DNA of 6,854 nt, taken from the NCBI GenBank assembly GCA_021804455.1, contig JAJZHT010000064.1, forward strand, positions 1-6,854, written 5' to 3'. Of the stretch, positions 1-5,861 are shown in pieces. The notes beneath the pieces are model-generated. The model did no database searches and was not told where the DNA came from. It saw nothing but the letters and a program-made list of their open reading frames with translations. Every line of letters begins with the position of its first letter. Position 1 is the first letter of the stretch. Made by a program: the position numbers and the translations under genes. Source of the stretch: Pseudomonadota bacterium (GTDB lineage Bacteria; Pseudomonadota; Alphaproteobacteria; Paracaedibacterales; CAIULA01).

Positions 1-2
1 AC

Positions 3-95
3 ACCAGCGAACTGCAAATCGATCCGCAGACGCAGGCGGTCGCTCGCACCTATGCTGACGCTTTTCTCAATTCGGCTCCCGCAGGACACGTGGAA
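3..95 (+). other. Non-pdhB segment fused in frame, resembling the ATP synthase delta subunit N-terminus; probable chimeric join
   Basis: These 31 codons are open and in frame with pdhB but do not encode E1-beta. Before the GLLEEFG shared by E1-beta proteins one expects a stretch like GEEVAxYxGAYKVTQ. Here one reads [15 protein letters not shown] followed by AGHVE. The VARxYAxA(F/L)LN pattern near an N-terminus is typical of the delta subunit of F-type ATP synthase (atpH), and the spacing to an LLEEF-like helix also fits that family, especially planctomycete-type sequences as I recall them. By hand count bases 1-120 are about 59% G+C (71 of 120), against 43% for 181-240. The simplest reading is an assembly or read chimera joined within the GLLEEFG codons (96-116). 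A genuine divergent N-terminus is the alternative. Confidence 0.55.
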
Positions 96-950
96 GGTCT
101 GTTGGAGGAATTCGGGCCGAAACGCGTGATTGATACCCCTATCACCGAACATGGTTTTGCAGGCCTAGGGGTAGGAGCTGCTTTTCTAGGCCTTAGACCG
201 ATTGTTGAGTTCATGACTTTTAACTTTGCCATGCAGGCCATGGATCACCTTATTAATTCTGCGGCTAAGACCCTTTATATGTCGGGGGGACAAATGGGAT
301 GCCCTATTGTTTTCAGGGGACCTAATGGAGCCGCTTCCCGTGTGGGAGCCCAACATTCCCAATGTTTTGCTAGCTGGTTTGCTCATTGTCCAGGCTTAAA
401 AGTTGTCAGTCCATATAGTGCTGCGGATGCAAAAGGGCTTTTAAAATCAGCCATTCGCGATCCAAATCCGGTTATTTTCCTGGAACATGAACTTATGTAC
501 GGCCGATCCTTTGAAGCACCCCAGAGTTCTGATCTCGTCATTCCTTTAGGAAAGGCGGCTATTATACGCCCTGGAAAAGATGTTACCATCACAGCTTTTT
601 CAATGATGGTGGGACATGCCCTAGAAGCAGCGGAACAACTGGCAGCTTTGGGAATTGATGCAGAAGTCATCGACCTTAGGACTTTGCGACCTTTAGATAC
701 CGAAACCCTTCTCAACTCTCTTAAGAAGACCAACCGCCTTGTCAGCGTGGAAGAGGGATGGCCTGTTGCCGGCATCGGTTCGGAAATTTGCACTGTCGTT
801 TGTGAACAAGGCTTTGATTATCTTGACGCTCCCCCTACCCGTGTTACAGCCGAGGATGTTCCCTTACCTTATGCTGCTAATCTAGAAAAACTGGCGTTGC
901 CCAGCGTTGAAAAAATCATACATGCTGTAAAATCTGTTTGTTATCGATAA
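3..950 (+). CDS. pdhB: Pyruvate dehydrogenase E1 component, beta subunit (5' end missing or replaced)
   Basis: E1-beta pairs with E1-alpha to form the thiamine diphosphate enzyme that decarboxylates pyruvate and reductively acetylates the lipoyl arm of E2 in the cytoplasm. From base 96 onward the protein is a textbook match. Counting from the GTG at 90, it has [11 protein letters not shown] at about 15-25, [13 protein letters not shown] at 40-52, [14 protein letters not shown] at 55-68, [17 protein letters not shown] at 76-92 and [16 protein letters not shown] at 123-138. The C-terminal transketolase-like domain follows from about 150 and ends with the [18 protein letters not shown] region. 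The family's first ~45 residues, including the GEEV segment with the glutamate that activates the cofactor, are absent. The frame is open to the left edge but encodes something else there (see separate entry), so the GTG at 90 is not a credible start. pdhC follows after 10 bases. Identity is certain; the 5' boundary is not. Confidence 0.95.
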   Translation, partial: TSELQIDPQTQAVARTYADAFLNSAPAGHVEGLLEEFGPKRVIDTPITEHGFAGLGVGAAFLGLRPIVEFMTFNFAMQAMDHLINSAAKTLYMSGGQMGCPIVFRGPNGAASRVGAQHSQCFASWFAHCPGLKVVSPYSAADAKGLLKSAIRDPNPVIFLEHELMYGRSFEAPQSSDLVIPLGKAAIIRPGKDVTITAFSMMVGHALEAAEQLAALGIDAEVIDLRTLRPLDTETLLNSLKKTNRLVSVEEGWPVAGIGSEICTVVCEQGFDYLDAPPTRVTAEDVPLPYAANLEKLALPSVEKIIHAVKSVCYR

Positions 951-953
951 GGA
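949..953 (+). promoter_or_regulatory. Ribosome binding site of pdhC
   Basis: AAGGA overlaps the pdhB stop codon (TAA, 948-950) and lies 7 bases before the pdhC ATG at 961. It fixes that start and suggests that pdhC is translated from the same message as pdhB. Confidence 0.7.
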
Positions 954-960
954 AAATACC

Positions 961-2178
961 ATGCCGATCCAAGTTTTAATGCCCGCCCTGAGTCCAACCA
1001 TGACAGAAGGTAACCTTGTAAAATGGCATAAAAATGAGGGGGACTCGATTAAAGCCGGTGAGGTTTTGGCAGAAATCGAAACGGACAAAGCCACTATGGA
1101 AGTAGAAGCCGTTGATGAAGGAACTCTTGCCAAAATTATGGTGCCCGCAGGTAGTGAAAATGTTCCCGTCAATCAATTGATTGCCCTTATTACAGAAGAA
1201 GGTGAAGAATTCAACCCTTCTGAGGTGTTCCTTCAGCCGACATCTTCTGGACCTTCTAGGACTCCTGTAGAAGAAAAGGCCGTGCCCCGAGCCGCGGTTG
1301 AGCCTGTCTCTCCGTCTTCCCCAGAAAAGACCGAGCGCGTTTTTATAACCCCTTTAGCGAAACGTCTTGCCCAACAAAACGCCTTAGACCCTTCCTCCCT
1401 TAAAGGAAGTGGTCCGCACGGCCGTATTATTAGGGCTGACATCGATTTTGCCTTACATCAACGTCCTGCAGGAACTTCTGCCGTTTACCAAAGTACTTAT
1501 ACAGATGTTAAGCTAAACTCTATGCGTAAAACGATTGCAGCACGACTTACGGAATCCAAACAATCCATACCGCATTTTTATTTAACGGTTGAGTGTGATT
1601 TGGACGCCCTTTTGATATTACGACGTCAAATCCACGACTTGCCAGAAACAGCCCAGAAGTTTTCTGTTAATGATTTTATTGTTAAAGCCTGCGCCTTAGC
1701 GCTTCTTAAAGTTCCTGAGGCGAATGTTACGTGGCATGATACTTTTATCCGCCAGCATCATACAGCCGATGTGGCGGTAGCCGTAGCCATTGAGGGGGGG
1801 CTGATTACCCCAATTGTCCAATCTGCCCATGTTAAAACTTTGGCAGAAATCTCGACCGAAGTTCGAAGCCTGGCGGAACGTGCCCGTTCTGGAAAATTAA
1901 AACCCGAGGAGTATCAAGGTGGGACTTTCACCCTTTCAAACTTGGGAATGTTTGGTATTCGTAACTTTTCTGCGATTATTAACCCTCCTCAAGCTTGTAT
2001 TTTAGCCGTAGGAGCTGGTGAAAAGCGCGTTGTTGTTAAAGATGAACAAATAACAATCGCTACTATAATGACATGCACTTTGTCCGTGGATCATCGTGCT
2101 GTTGACGGAGCCATCGGGGCGGCCTTCTTACAAGAATTTAAAAAATTTATAGAAAATCCTCTCTGCTTGTTGATTTAA
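961..2178 (+). CDS. pdhC: Dihydrolipoamide acetyltransferase, E2 core of pyruvate dehydrogenase
   Basis: E2 forms the core of the pyruvate dehydrogenase complex. Its lipoyl arm takes the acetyl group from E1 and passes it to coenzyme A. The 405-residue protein has the full domain order. A single lipoyl domain spans about 1-78, with the lipoylated lysine K43 in ETDKATMEVEAVDEG. An Ala/Pro/Ser/Glu-rich linker follows at about 85-125. The peripheral-subunit-binding domain (ITPLAKRLA ... GSGPHGRIIRADI) covers about 128-162. The catalytic acetyltransferase domain runs from about 181 to the end, with TFTLSNLGMFG at 322-332 and the active-site motif DHRAVDG at 377-383 (H378 and D382 catalytic). Length is normal for an alphaproteobacterial E2 with one lipoyl domain. 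The ATG has a good ribosome binding site and lies 10 bases after pdhB. No lpd (E3) follows; a ~700-base spacer does. No clear U-tract terminator is visible after the stop. Confidence 0.97.
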   Translation: MPIQVLMPALSPTMTEGNLVKWHKNEGDSIKAGEVLAEIETDKATMEVEAVDEGTLAKIMVPAGSENVPVNQLIALITEEGEEFNPSEVFLQPTSSGPSRTPVEEKAVPRAAVEPVSPSSPEKTERVFITPLAKRLAQQNALDPSSLKGSGPHGRIIRADIDFALHQRPAGTSAVYQSTYTDVKLNSMRKTIAARLTESKQSIPHFYLTVECDLDALLILRRQIHDLPETAQKFSVNDFIVKACALALLKVPEANVTWHDTFIRQHHTADVAVAVAIEGGLITPIVQSAHVKTLAEISTEVRSLAERARSGKLKPEEYQGGTFTLSNLGMFGIRNFSAIINPPQACILAVGAGEKRVVVKDEQITIATIMTCTLSVDHRAVDGAIGAAFLQEFKKFIENPLCLLI

Positions 2179-2234
2179 ACGTTTCAAGAAGACAGAGAGT
2201 TTAATAGGGTTCTTTGGAGGTTTTTAGCTCTCCT

Positions 2235-2245
2235 CCTATAAAGCA
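2235..2245. repeat. Left copy of the 11-bp direct repeat flanking the MITE-like element
   Basis: CCTATAAAGCA ends exactly where the left terminal inverted repeat begins. It is interpreted as one half of a target-site duplication. Confidence 0.65.
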
Positions 2246-2378
2246 GGGTAAACGCATCTAAAAAACTTTGACAAGGAAAACTCTGGGTTTCAGAGGGTTT
2301 AGTTAGTGAGATGGGCTAAAGTGGGCTTACTCAAACCCGCAGAAAATCTAGACTTTAAATTGTGATGCGTTTACCCCA
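2246..2378. mobile_element. MITE-like non-autonomous element with 13-bp terminal inverted repeats
   Basis: The left end GGGTAAACGCATC (2246-2258) is repeated as its exact reverse complement GATGCGTTTACCC at 2364-2376. Outside these ends lies an 11-bp direct repeat, CCTATAAAGCA, directly abutting on the left (2235-2245) and two bases away on the right (2379-2389), as expected of a target-site duplication. The interior is non-coding and partly self-complementary. GGGTTT at 2295-2300 can pair with AAACCC at 2333-2338, and AGTGAG (2305-2310) with CTTACT (2326-2331) allowing one G-U pair. CTCTG/CAGAG (2281-2285/2291-2295) makes a small alternative hairpin. The exact outer boundary is uncertain by two bases (the CA at 2377-2378). 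An 11-bp duplication fits the 10-12 bp range known for IS4-family transposases, but I cannot assign a parent. Confidence 0.7.
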
Positions 2379-2389
2379 CCTATAAAGCA
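2379..2389. repeat. Right copy of the 11-bp direct repeat flanking the MITE-like element
   Basis: This is an identical CCTATAAAGCA, two bases (CA) beyond the right inverted repeat. If the element's true ends include those two bases, the duplication is either 9 or 11 bp. Confidence 0.65.
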
Positions 2390-2508
2390 AGTACCAAAGA
2401 CAAGAATTTTTTTATAGTATCGATTGTGGAAAGGTCATTTGGTTAACCCTTTATCAACAAAGATTAAGGAAAAGTTAATTTATTTTTTTTGCCACCCCCC
2501 ACCCCCTG

Positions 2509-2525
2509 CCTCCCTAAACGGGAGG
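2509..2525. repeat. GC-rich hairpin CCTCCC-TAAAC-GGGAGG
   Basis: A perfect 6-bp G/C stem closes a 5-base loop and may be extended by neighbouring C and G runs across a bulge. No T run follows on either strand (the T8 run precedes it on the + strand), so it does not look like a standard intrinsic terminator. Its role is unknown. Confidence 0.4.
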
Positions 2526-2582
2526 GGGGCTAAACCCTCTTTCATCAAGGAACCGCGGGCAAAATTTTCCTTATGGCCCTTT

Positions 2583-2688
2583 GTTCTTGTTTCAAAAAGG
2601 GTTTCTTTATCACCTAGGTTAGGTGCCCATAATATCCTCCACATCCTTACCACAACGTTAATTTAAAAAAGATTTTGAGAACAAGAAC
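2583..2688. repeat. Dispersed inverted repeat enclosing a CACCTA/TAGGTG hairpin
   Basis: GTTCTTGTT at 2583-2591 is matched by its reverse complement AACAAGAAC at 2680-2688. The match extends imperfectly inward through a shared CAAAA-type stretch. Inside lies a perfect 6-bp stem with a 3-base loop (CACCTA 2611-2616, TAGGTG 2620-2625). The spacing of about 106 bases is similar in scale to the MITE-like element, but no flanking duplication was found. It may be chance or a decayed element. Confidence 0.3.
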
Positions 2689-2827
2689 GGGGGACTCTTA
2701 AGAACCTCCTCCCCAAAAACATCCCATAAAGTTCAAAAAGCCCATAAAATTCTTTATAAAAAGCCTTTGGTAAAATCCCAAAAACCCCAGGGTTCTTCGG
2801 GTTTCTTAGGGAAGAGTTTGGCTAAAA

Positions 2828-2848
2828 GAGCCCGGGCTCCCTTATAAT
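2828..2848 (+). promoter_or_regulatory. 12-bp palindrome next to a TATAAT -10-like element
   Basis: GAGCCCGGGCTC (2828-2839) is a perfect palindrome. Three bases later comes TATAAT (2843-2848), an exact sigma-70 -10 consensus about 32 bases before the start codon at 2880. The -35 region is weak: the best match is TTGGCT at 2818-2823, with a long 19-base spacer. The palindrome falls where a regulator bound to it would block or assist polymerase. Promoter assignment is by consensus only. Confidence 0.4.
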
Positions 2849-2879
2849 TTGTTTTTTGCATGGCTAACAGGTCATTTGG

Positions 2880-3368
2880 GTGATGCAACGTATTCTGCCT
2901 CTACTGAAAGCCAACGAAAAAACAAAGGAACGTGTCAGGAGTAAAAAATTTATCATCCGTTTGTTAACCCATGCCGCCTTAACCCTCTCCTGTATCGCCC
3001 AAACAGGGTCTCAAGAAGACACCTACTCAGCCGTTACCAACGTGGGTGGGTTAACGGTAAGGATTATACAAGATTTTAAACTCCATATTGAAAATCGCGA
3101 TTTTGATTGGAATCGGATTCAGGCCACCCGCGCCTTGGTGACCAGATGGTTGGATGCATTAAGGCAGGAATCTTTCCTGTCTCTTTTACAGGACTTTAGA
3201 AAATTTGAATCTATAAGCTTAAGGGAATACTCCTACTGCGATGCTCACCCCTCCCTTCATCTGGATATCCAGGCCTATAAAGATACCCTGATTCAACAAT
3301 TCCTTGAGGCACTATACAAAACTTTTGCAACACTTGGATTCCCCTTTTTGGCCAGAAGCCACCCTTAA
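2880..3368 (+). CDS. Unrecognised, possibly exported protein (N-terminal part of a frameshifted gene)
   Basis: I do not recognise this 162-residue protein. Its N-terminus is basic (about residues 10-27, KANEKTKERVRSKK) and is followed by a hydrophobic stretch at about 24-40 (FIIRLLTHAALTLSCIA). This could be a signal peptide with a long n-region, cleaved near A40. The rest is mainly amphipathic-helix-like, with clusters such as RALVTRWLDALRQESFLSLL (84-103) and LIQQFLEALYKTF (137-149). GTG at 2880 is followed at once by ATG at 2883, and either may be the start; an AGG lies about 8 bases upstream. The frame stops at 3366-3368, just after a CCCCTTTTT run, and a different frame carries on a plausible C-terminus (next entry). 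The gene is therefore probably interrupted, or the run has been miscounted. It precedes a second exported protein on the same strand. Confidence 0.5.
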   Translation: MMQRILPLLKANEKTKERVRSKKFIIRLLTHAALTLSCIAQTGSQEDTYSAVTNVGGLTVRIIQDFKLHIENRDFDWNRIQATRALVTRWLDALRQESFLSLLQDFRKFESISLREYSYCDAHPSLHLDIQAYKDTLIQQFLEALYKTFATLGFPFLARSHP

Positions 3369-3510
3369 AAAGATCCTTGTTCAAAACATGATTTTCTTAG
3401 TGGATATCAGAAACCTTGCCAGCGCTTATCAAGGTGATCACATCCTTGATAAAAGCCCTACCCCCCCCAATCCTAATGTTCTTAAATTTTTTGGATTGCA
3501 CAAAAAATAA
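3349..3510 (+). pseudogene. Out-of-frame C-terminal continuation of the 2880 gene
   Basis: Removing one T from the T5 run at 3345-3349 would join residue F156 of the upstream frame to WPEATLKKILVQNMIFLVDI and onward, ending at the TAA at 3508-3510. The restored protein would have 209 residues. The added part begins with a helix-like segment that suits the preceding sequence, and ends in a Pro/Lys-rich tail that crosses a C8 run (3461-3468). There is no good independent start for this piece (TTG at 3304 only). Whether the extra base is real or a sequencing error cannot be told from the sequence alone. Confidence 0.45.
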
Positions 3511-3529
3511 CACTTAACAGGGGGGGCAA

Positions 3530-3572
3530 GGCACACCCTACTAAAATTATAAATAAATTTTAATAGGGTGCC
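3530..3572. repeat. Long stem-loop over the leader of the 3577 gene
   Basis: The right arm AATTTTAATAGGGTGCC (3556-3572) pairs with 3530-3548 (GGCA, a 2-base CA bulge, CCCTA, one mismatch, TAAAATT) around the 7-base loop ATAAATA. The AGGG ribosome binding site (3565-3568) of the following ATG lies inside the right arm, so folding would hide it. No T run follows, so it is not a typical terminator. A TATAAA (3548-3553) sits in the loop; if that is a promoter element, the dyad would instead act as DNA. Confidence 0.5.
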
Positions 3573-3576
3573 GTTC

Positions 3577-4326
3577 ATGATCAGCCGTTTCTTAATCCCC
3601 CTTCTTTTGATCCTTTTTATCCCCGGCAGGGGACACCGCCAACAAGCAGATGTCTTGATTGTCCCCAAGGATTTTGAAAAAATCTTTCGCCTGTGGCAAC
3701 AGGCGCAAGGGGAGCAAACCCGTCTCATTAATGAGGAAGAGAAGGACATCGAAAAAGCTCTCTACTATTTTAATGCTTATCCAAGAAGACCCACGCCTGA
3801 AATTATGTCTTCTTCTGATGAGCGAATTCGTCGCCCATGGAGCTACGATTATAAATTGCATTCTCCTTGGCCATGGTACTCTCTTGAAACACATTTTGAG
3901 AAAGGCTACGTCTGGAACGCAACAGAAAAACTTTTCCCTTGTAAGGATGGCAGGTGCCGTGAAAATGTTAGCAAGCTTTTTCAAATTCGTCTTGTAGACC
4001 GCCATAAGTGTACTGTTGCTGGCTATTGGGGTTTATCCATGGAGACGAAAGACGTACAATTGTTTGACCACGATGACCTTGATTTCAGAAAATCTATCAA
4101 AGAAAGTCAGTTAACGTTTGAAGAAAAAAGACTGCTTTTGTTGGCCCATTTCCCTGTTGTTATATATCCTTATATTCGTTACCGCGAAACAAACCCAAGC
4201 TCCCTCAACGTAGAATCTCCTTCCATACTTCCACCCCACATTCCCATCCTTAAAGAGGCAATCATCTCCTTCCATTTATGGATGAGTGATTTTATCAATG
4301 ACCATGTCCGCTTTGACGGAGAATAA
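3577..4326 (+). CDS. Unrecognised secreted or periplasmic protein with signal peptide
   Basis: I do not recognise this 249-residue protein. The ATG at 3577 is preferred over the in-frame GTG at 3568 because AGGG at 3565-3568 is 8 bases before it and the protein then opens with a compact signal peptide: MISR, a hydrophobic core at 5-15 (FLIPLLLILFI), then PGRG, with likely cleavage after G19 or A24. The mature part starts with a charged helical region (about 31-66), followed by an aromatic and proline-rich stretch at about 87-113 (RPWSYDYKLHSPWPWYS). Three cysteines lie at 122, 127 and 145; C122/C127 could form a disulfide. No transmembrane segment is evident later, so export to the periplasm or beyond is likely. 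There is no recognised catalytic motif. It lies 66 bases after the frameshifted gene on the same strand, so the two may share a transcript. Confidence 0.7.
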   Translation: MISRFLIPLLLILFIPGRGHRQQADVLIVPKDFEKIFRLWQQAQGEQTRLINEEEKDIEKALYYFNAYPRRPTPEIMSSSDERIRRPWSYDYKLHSPWPWYSLETHFEKGYVWNATEKLFPCKDGRCRENVSKLFQIRLVDRHKCTVAGYWGLSMETKDVQLFDHDDLDFRKSIKESQLTFEEKRLLLLAHFPVVIYPYIRYRETNPSSLNVESPSILPPHIPILKEAIISFHLWMSDFINDHVRFDGE

Positions 4327-4379
4327 ATCTCCTAACAAAAAAACTTTTATGAAAGAGCCCTGGGTGTTCAAGGCGAAGC

Positions 4380-4408
4380 TTGCAAAGGGTTTAATCCCCT
4401 CCTATAAT
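4380..4408 (+). promoter_or_regulatory. Sigma-70-type promoter for the miaB-phoH-ybeY run
   Basis: TTGCAA (4380-4385, 4 of 6 consensus bases) is separated by exactly 17 bases from TATAAT (4403-4408, full consensus). Transcription would begin near 4415. This leaves a leader of about 40 bases before the ATG at 4457, or 15 before the ATG at 4430. Confidence 0.6.
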
Positions 4409-4456
4409 TAGGCCCTATTCTTGGATGTAATGGTTTTAAAGGCTTTTTATAGGGTC

Positions 4457-5848
4457 ATGGCTAAAAAACTTTATATAAAAACTTATGGGTGTCAGATGAA
4501 CGTGTACGACTCTGAGCGTATGGTTGACCTGCTTAAACCCCTAGGCTATCAAGTTACGGATGAACCTGCCGAGGCAGACATTGCACTTTTGAACACATGC
4601 CATATTCGAGAAAAAGCCGAGCAAAAAGTATATTCTGACCTGGGACGCCTACGGCAACATCAAAATTTACGACAGAAACAAGGTAAATCTCTTTTTATTG
4701 GCGTGGGTGGATGTGTTGCCCAAGCCGAAGGTGAAGAGATTCTGAAACAGGCGCCTTACGTCAGTATGGTGTTTGGCCCCCAAACTTATCATCGCCTTCC
4801 CGAAATGATTGCTAAAATTGTACGACAACACGAAGGCCGCCTTCCCCAAGCGGGACGCGGAATTGTCGATACAGAGTTTCCTTTCGAAAGTAAATTCGAT
4901 GCCTTACCCGTTCCTGAAACAACGAATGTGAGTGCTTTTCTATCCATTCAAGAGGGATGTGATAAATTTTGTACTTATTGCGTTGTACCCTATACCCGTG
5001 GCATTGAATATTCAAGACCCGCCAAGGATATTCTGGCAGAGGCCAAGAAGCTTGTAGAATTGGGCGCCAAAGAGATTACCTTGTTGGGGCAAAATGTTAA
5101 TGCCTATCATGGTCAAGCGGCTTTTTTATCGAATCATGGAAGTACAGAATGGAATTTAGCACGTCTTTTAAGAGAATTGGCAACCCTTCCAGGCCTCGAA
5201 CGGTTGCGCTATACAACCTCACATCCGGATGATATGGATCAGGATTTAATGGATGCTCACGGTGATGTTCCTCAATTAATGCCTTTCTTACATCTGCCTG
5301 TCCAATCGGGCAGCGACCGCATTTTACAGGCCATGAATCGTAAGCATACAGCCAAAGATTATTTGAAAATTATTGAACGTCTGCGCCAATCACGACCTGA
5401 TATTGCCTTTTCGTCGGACTTTATCGTTGGCTTTCCAGGAGAAACAAACGAAGACCACCAAGCAACCTTAAAATTAGTGCAAGAAGTTGTTTACAGCCAA
5501 GCGTACTCTTTCAAATATAGTATACGCCCAGGTACGCCTGCTGGCTCTATGGATTTGCAAGTTCCAGAAACGGTTAAGACAGAAAGATTGCACGAATTAC
5601 AAGCGCTTTTAAATCAGCAGCAACTTGCCTTTAATCAACAGTTTCTTGGTACCCTTCAACCGGTCCTATTCGATAGAATCGGAAAAGAAGAAGGACAACT
5701 TTTGGGTAAAACCCCCTACATGCAGTCGGTTCCTGTAACGGCATCAAAACGCTTGTTTGGTCAATTAATGAATGTCATAATTAAAGGAGCCCATGCTAAT
5801 AGCATTACAGGCGAAGTTGTGACGGAAATAAGAAAACATACCGCATAA
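4457..5848 (+). CDS. miaB: tRNA-2-methylthio-N6-dimethylallyladenosine synthase MiaB
   Basis: MiaB is a radical-SAM methylthiotransferase that adds a methylthio group to i6A37 of tRNAs reading UNN codons, using two 4Fe-4S clusters. From the ATG at 4457 the protein has 463 residues, normal for the family. The N-terminal UPF0004 domain carries the auxiliary-cluster cysteines C12 (YGCQMN), C48 (NTCHIR) and C86 (GGCVAQ). The radical-SAM CxxxCxxC is C168, C172 and C175 in [17 protein letters not shown]. Further hallmarks are [35 protein letters not shown] and [10 protein letters not shown]. The C-terminal TRAM RNA-binding domain ends with [10 protein letters not shown]. Start choice is uncertain: the ATG at 4457 matches family N-termini but has AGGG only 2 bases upstream; ATG 4430 and TTG 4421 are in frame. 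phoH follows after 13 bases. Confidence 0.97.
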   Translation: MAKKLYIKTYGCQMNVYDSERMVDLLKPLGYQVTDEPAEADIALLNTCHIREKAEQKVYSDLGRLRQHQNLRQKQGKSLFIGVGGCVAQAEGEEILKQAPYVSMVFGPQTYHRLPEMIAKIVRQHEGRLPQAGRGIVDTEFPFESKFDALPVPETTNVSAFLSIQEGCDKFCTYCVVPYTRGIEYSRPAKDILAEAKKLVELGAKEITLLGQNVNAYHGQAAFLSNHGSTEWNLARLLRELATLPGLERLRYTTSHPDDMDQDLMDAHGDVPQLMPFLHLPVQSGSDRILQAMNRKHTAKDYLKIIERLRQSRPDIAFSSDFIVGFPGETNEDHQATLKLVQEVVYSQAYSFKYSIRPGTPAGSMDLQVPETVKTERLHELQALLNQQQLAFNQQFLGTLQPVLFDRIGKEEGQLLGKTPYMQSVPVTASKRLFGQLMNVIIKGAHANSITGEVVTEIRKHTA

Positions 5849-5853
5849 AAAGG
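5848..5853 (+). promoter_or_regulatory. Ribosome binding site supporting the TTG start of phoH
   Basis: AAAAGG overlaps the miaB stop and lies 8 bases before the TTG at 5862. No comparable site precedes the next in-frame ATG at 5892, so the TTG is the better start. Confidence 0.6.
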
Positions 5854-5861
5854 CTGATTCT

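Larger units (their letters stand above)
2179..2879 (+). other. Long intergenic spacer, no convincing gene
   Basis: About 700 bases separate pdhC from the next open frame. The stretch is rich in homopolymer runs (T8, C6, A5-6) and in short G/C blocks. The only open frame of note (2424-2666, 80 codons) is made of low-complexity stretches and has no recognisable protein features. What the spacer does hold is listed separately: a MITE-like element, a GC-rich hairpin, a dispersed inverted repeat with a nested hairpin, and a palindrome beside a promoter-like element. A short dyad GGAGG/CCTCC (2216-2220 with 2232-2236) follows pdhC but lacks a T run, so I do not call it a terminator. No tRNA or rRNA is apparent. 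Confidence 0.7.

Noticed and set aside
383..793. 136-codon minus-strand open frame inside pdhB
   Set aside because: It is antisense to strongly conserved E1-beta sequence, so it is a shadow.
2214..2242. TTGGAG-17-TATAAA as a promoter after pdhC
   Set aside because: The -35 matches only 3 of 6 bases, the -10 is part of the direct repeat flanking the MITE-like element, and no gene follows at a sensible distance.
2509..2525. GC-rich hairpin as an intrinsic terminator
   Set aside because: The T8 run lies before the hairpin on the + strand, and the minus-strand side would be followed by A, not T. The geometry is wrong for termination in either direction.
2424..2666. 80-codon open frame in the spacer
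   Set aside because: It is built from homopolymer-derived stretches (Phe/Pro/Lys runs), has no ribosome binding site or recognisable domain, and spans the GC-rich hairpin and most of the second inverted repeat. It looks non-coding.
2432..2879. 11-bp direct repeat AGGTCATTTGG at 2432-2442 and 2869-2879
   Set aside because: The two copies are over 400 bases apart with no associated inverted repeats. Several 11-bp matches are expected by chance in a window this size.
3438..3749. 103-codon minus-strand open frame
   Set aside because: It lies antisense to the better-supported + strand signal-peptide gene and to the frameshifted gene tail; its composition is a shadow of those frames.
4355..4386. 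Small dyads (GCCCTG/CAAGGC and CAAG/CTTG) after the 3577 gene
   Set aside because: The stems are short or mismatched with no T run, and they overlap the miaB promoter region. They are not convincing as a terminator.
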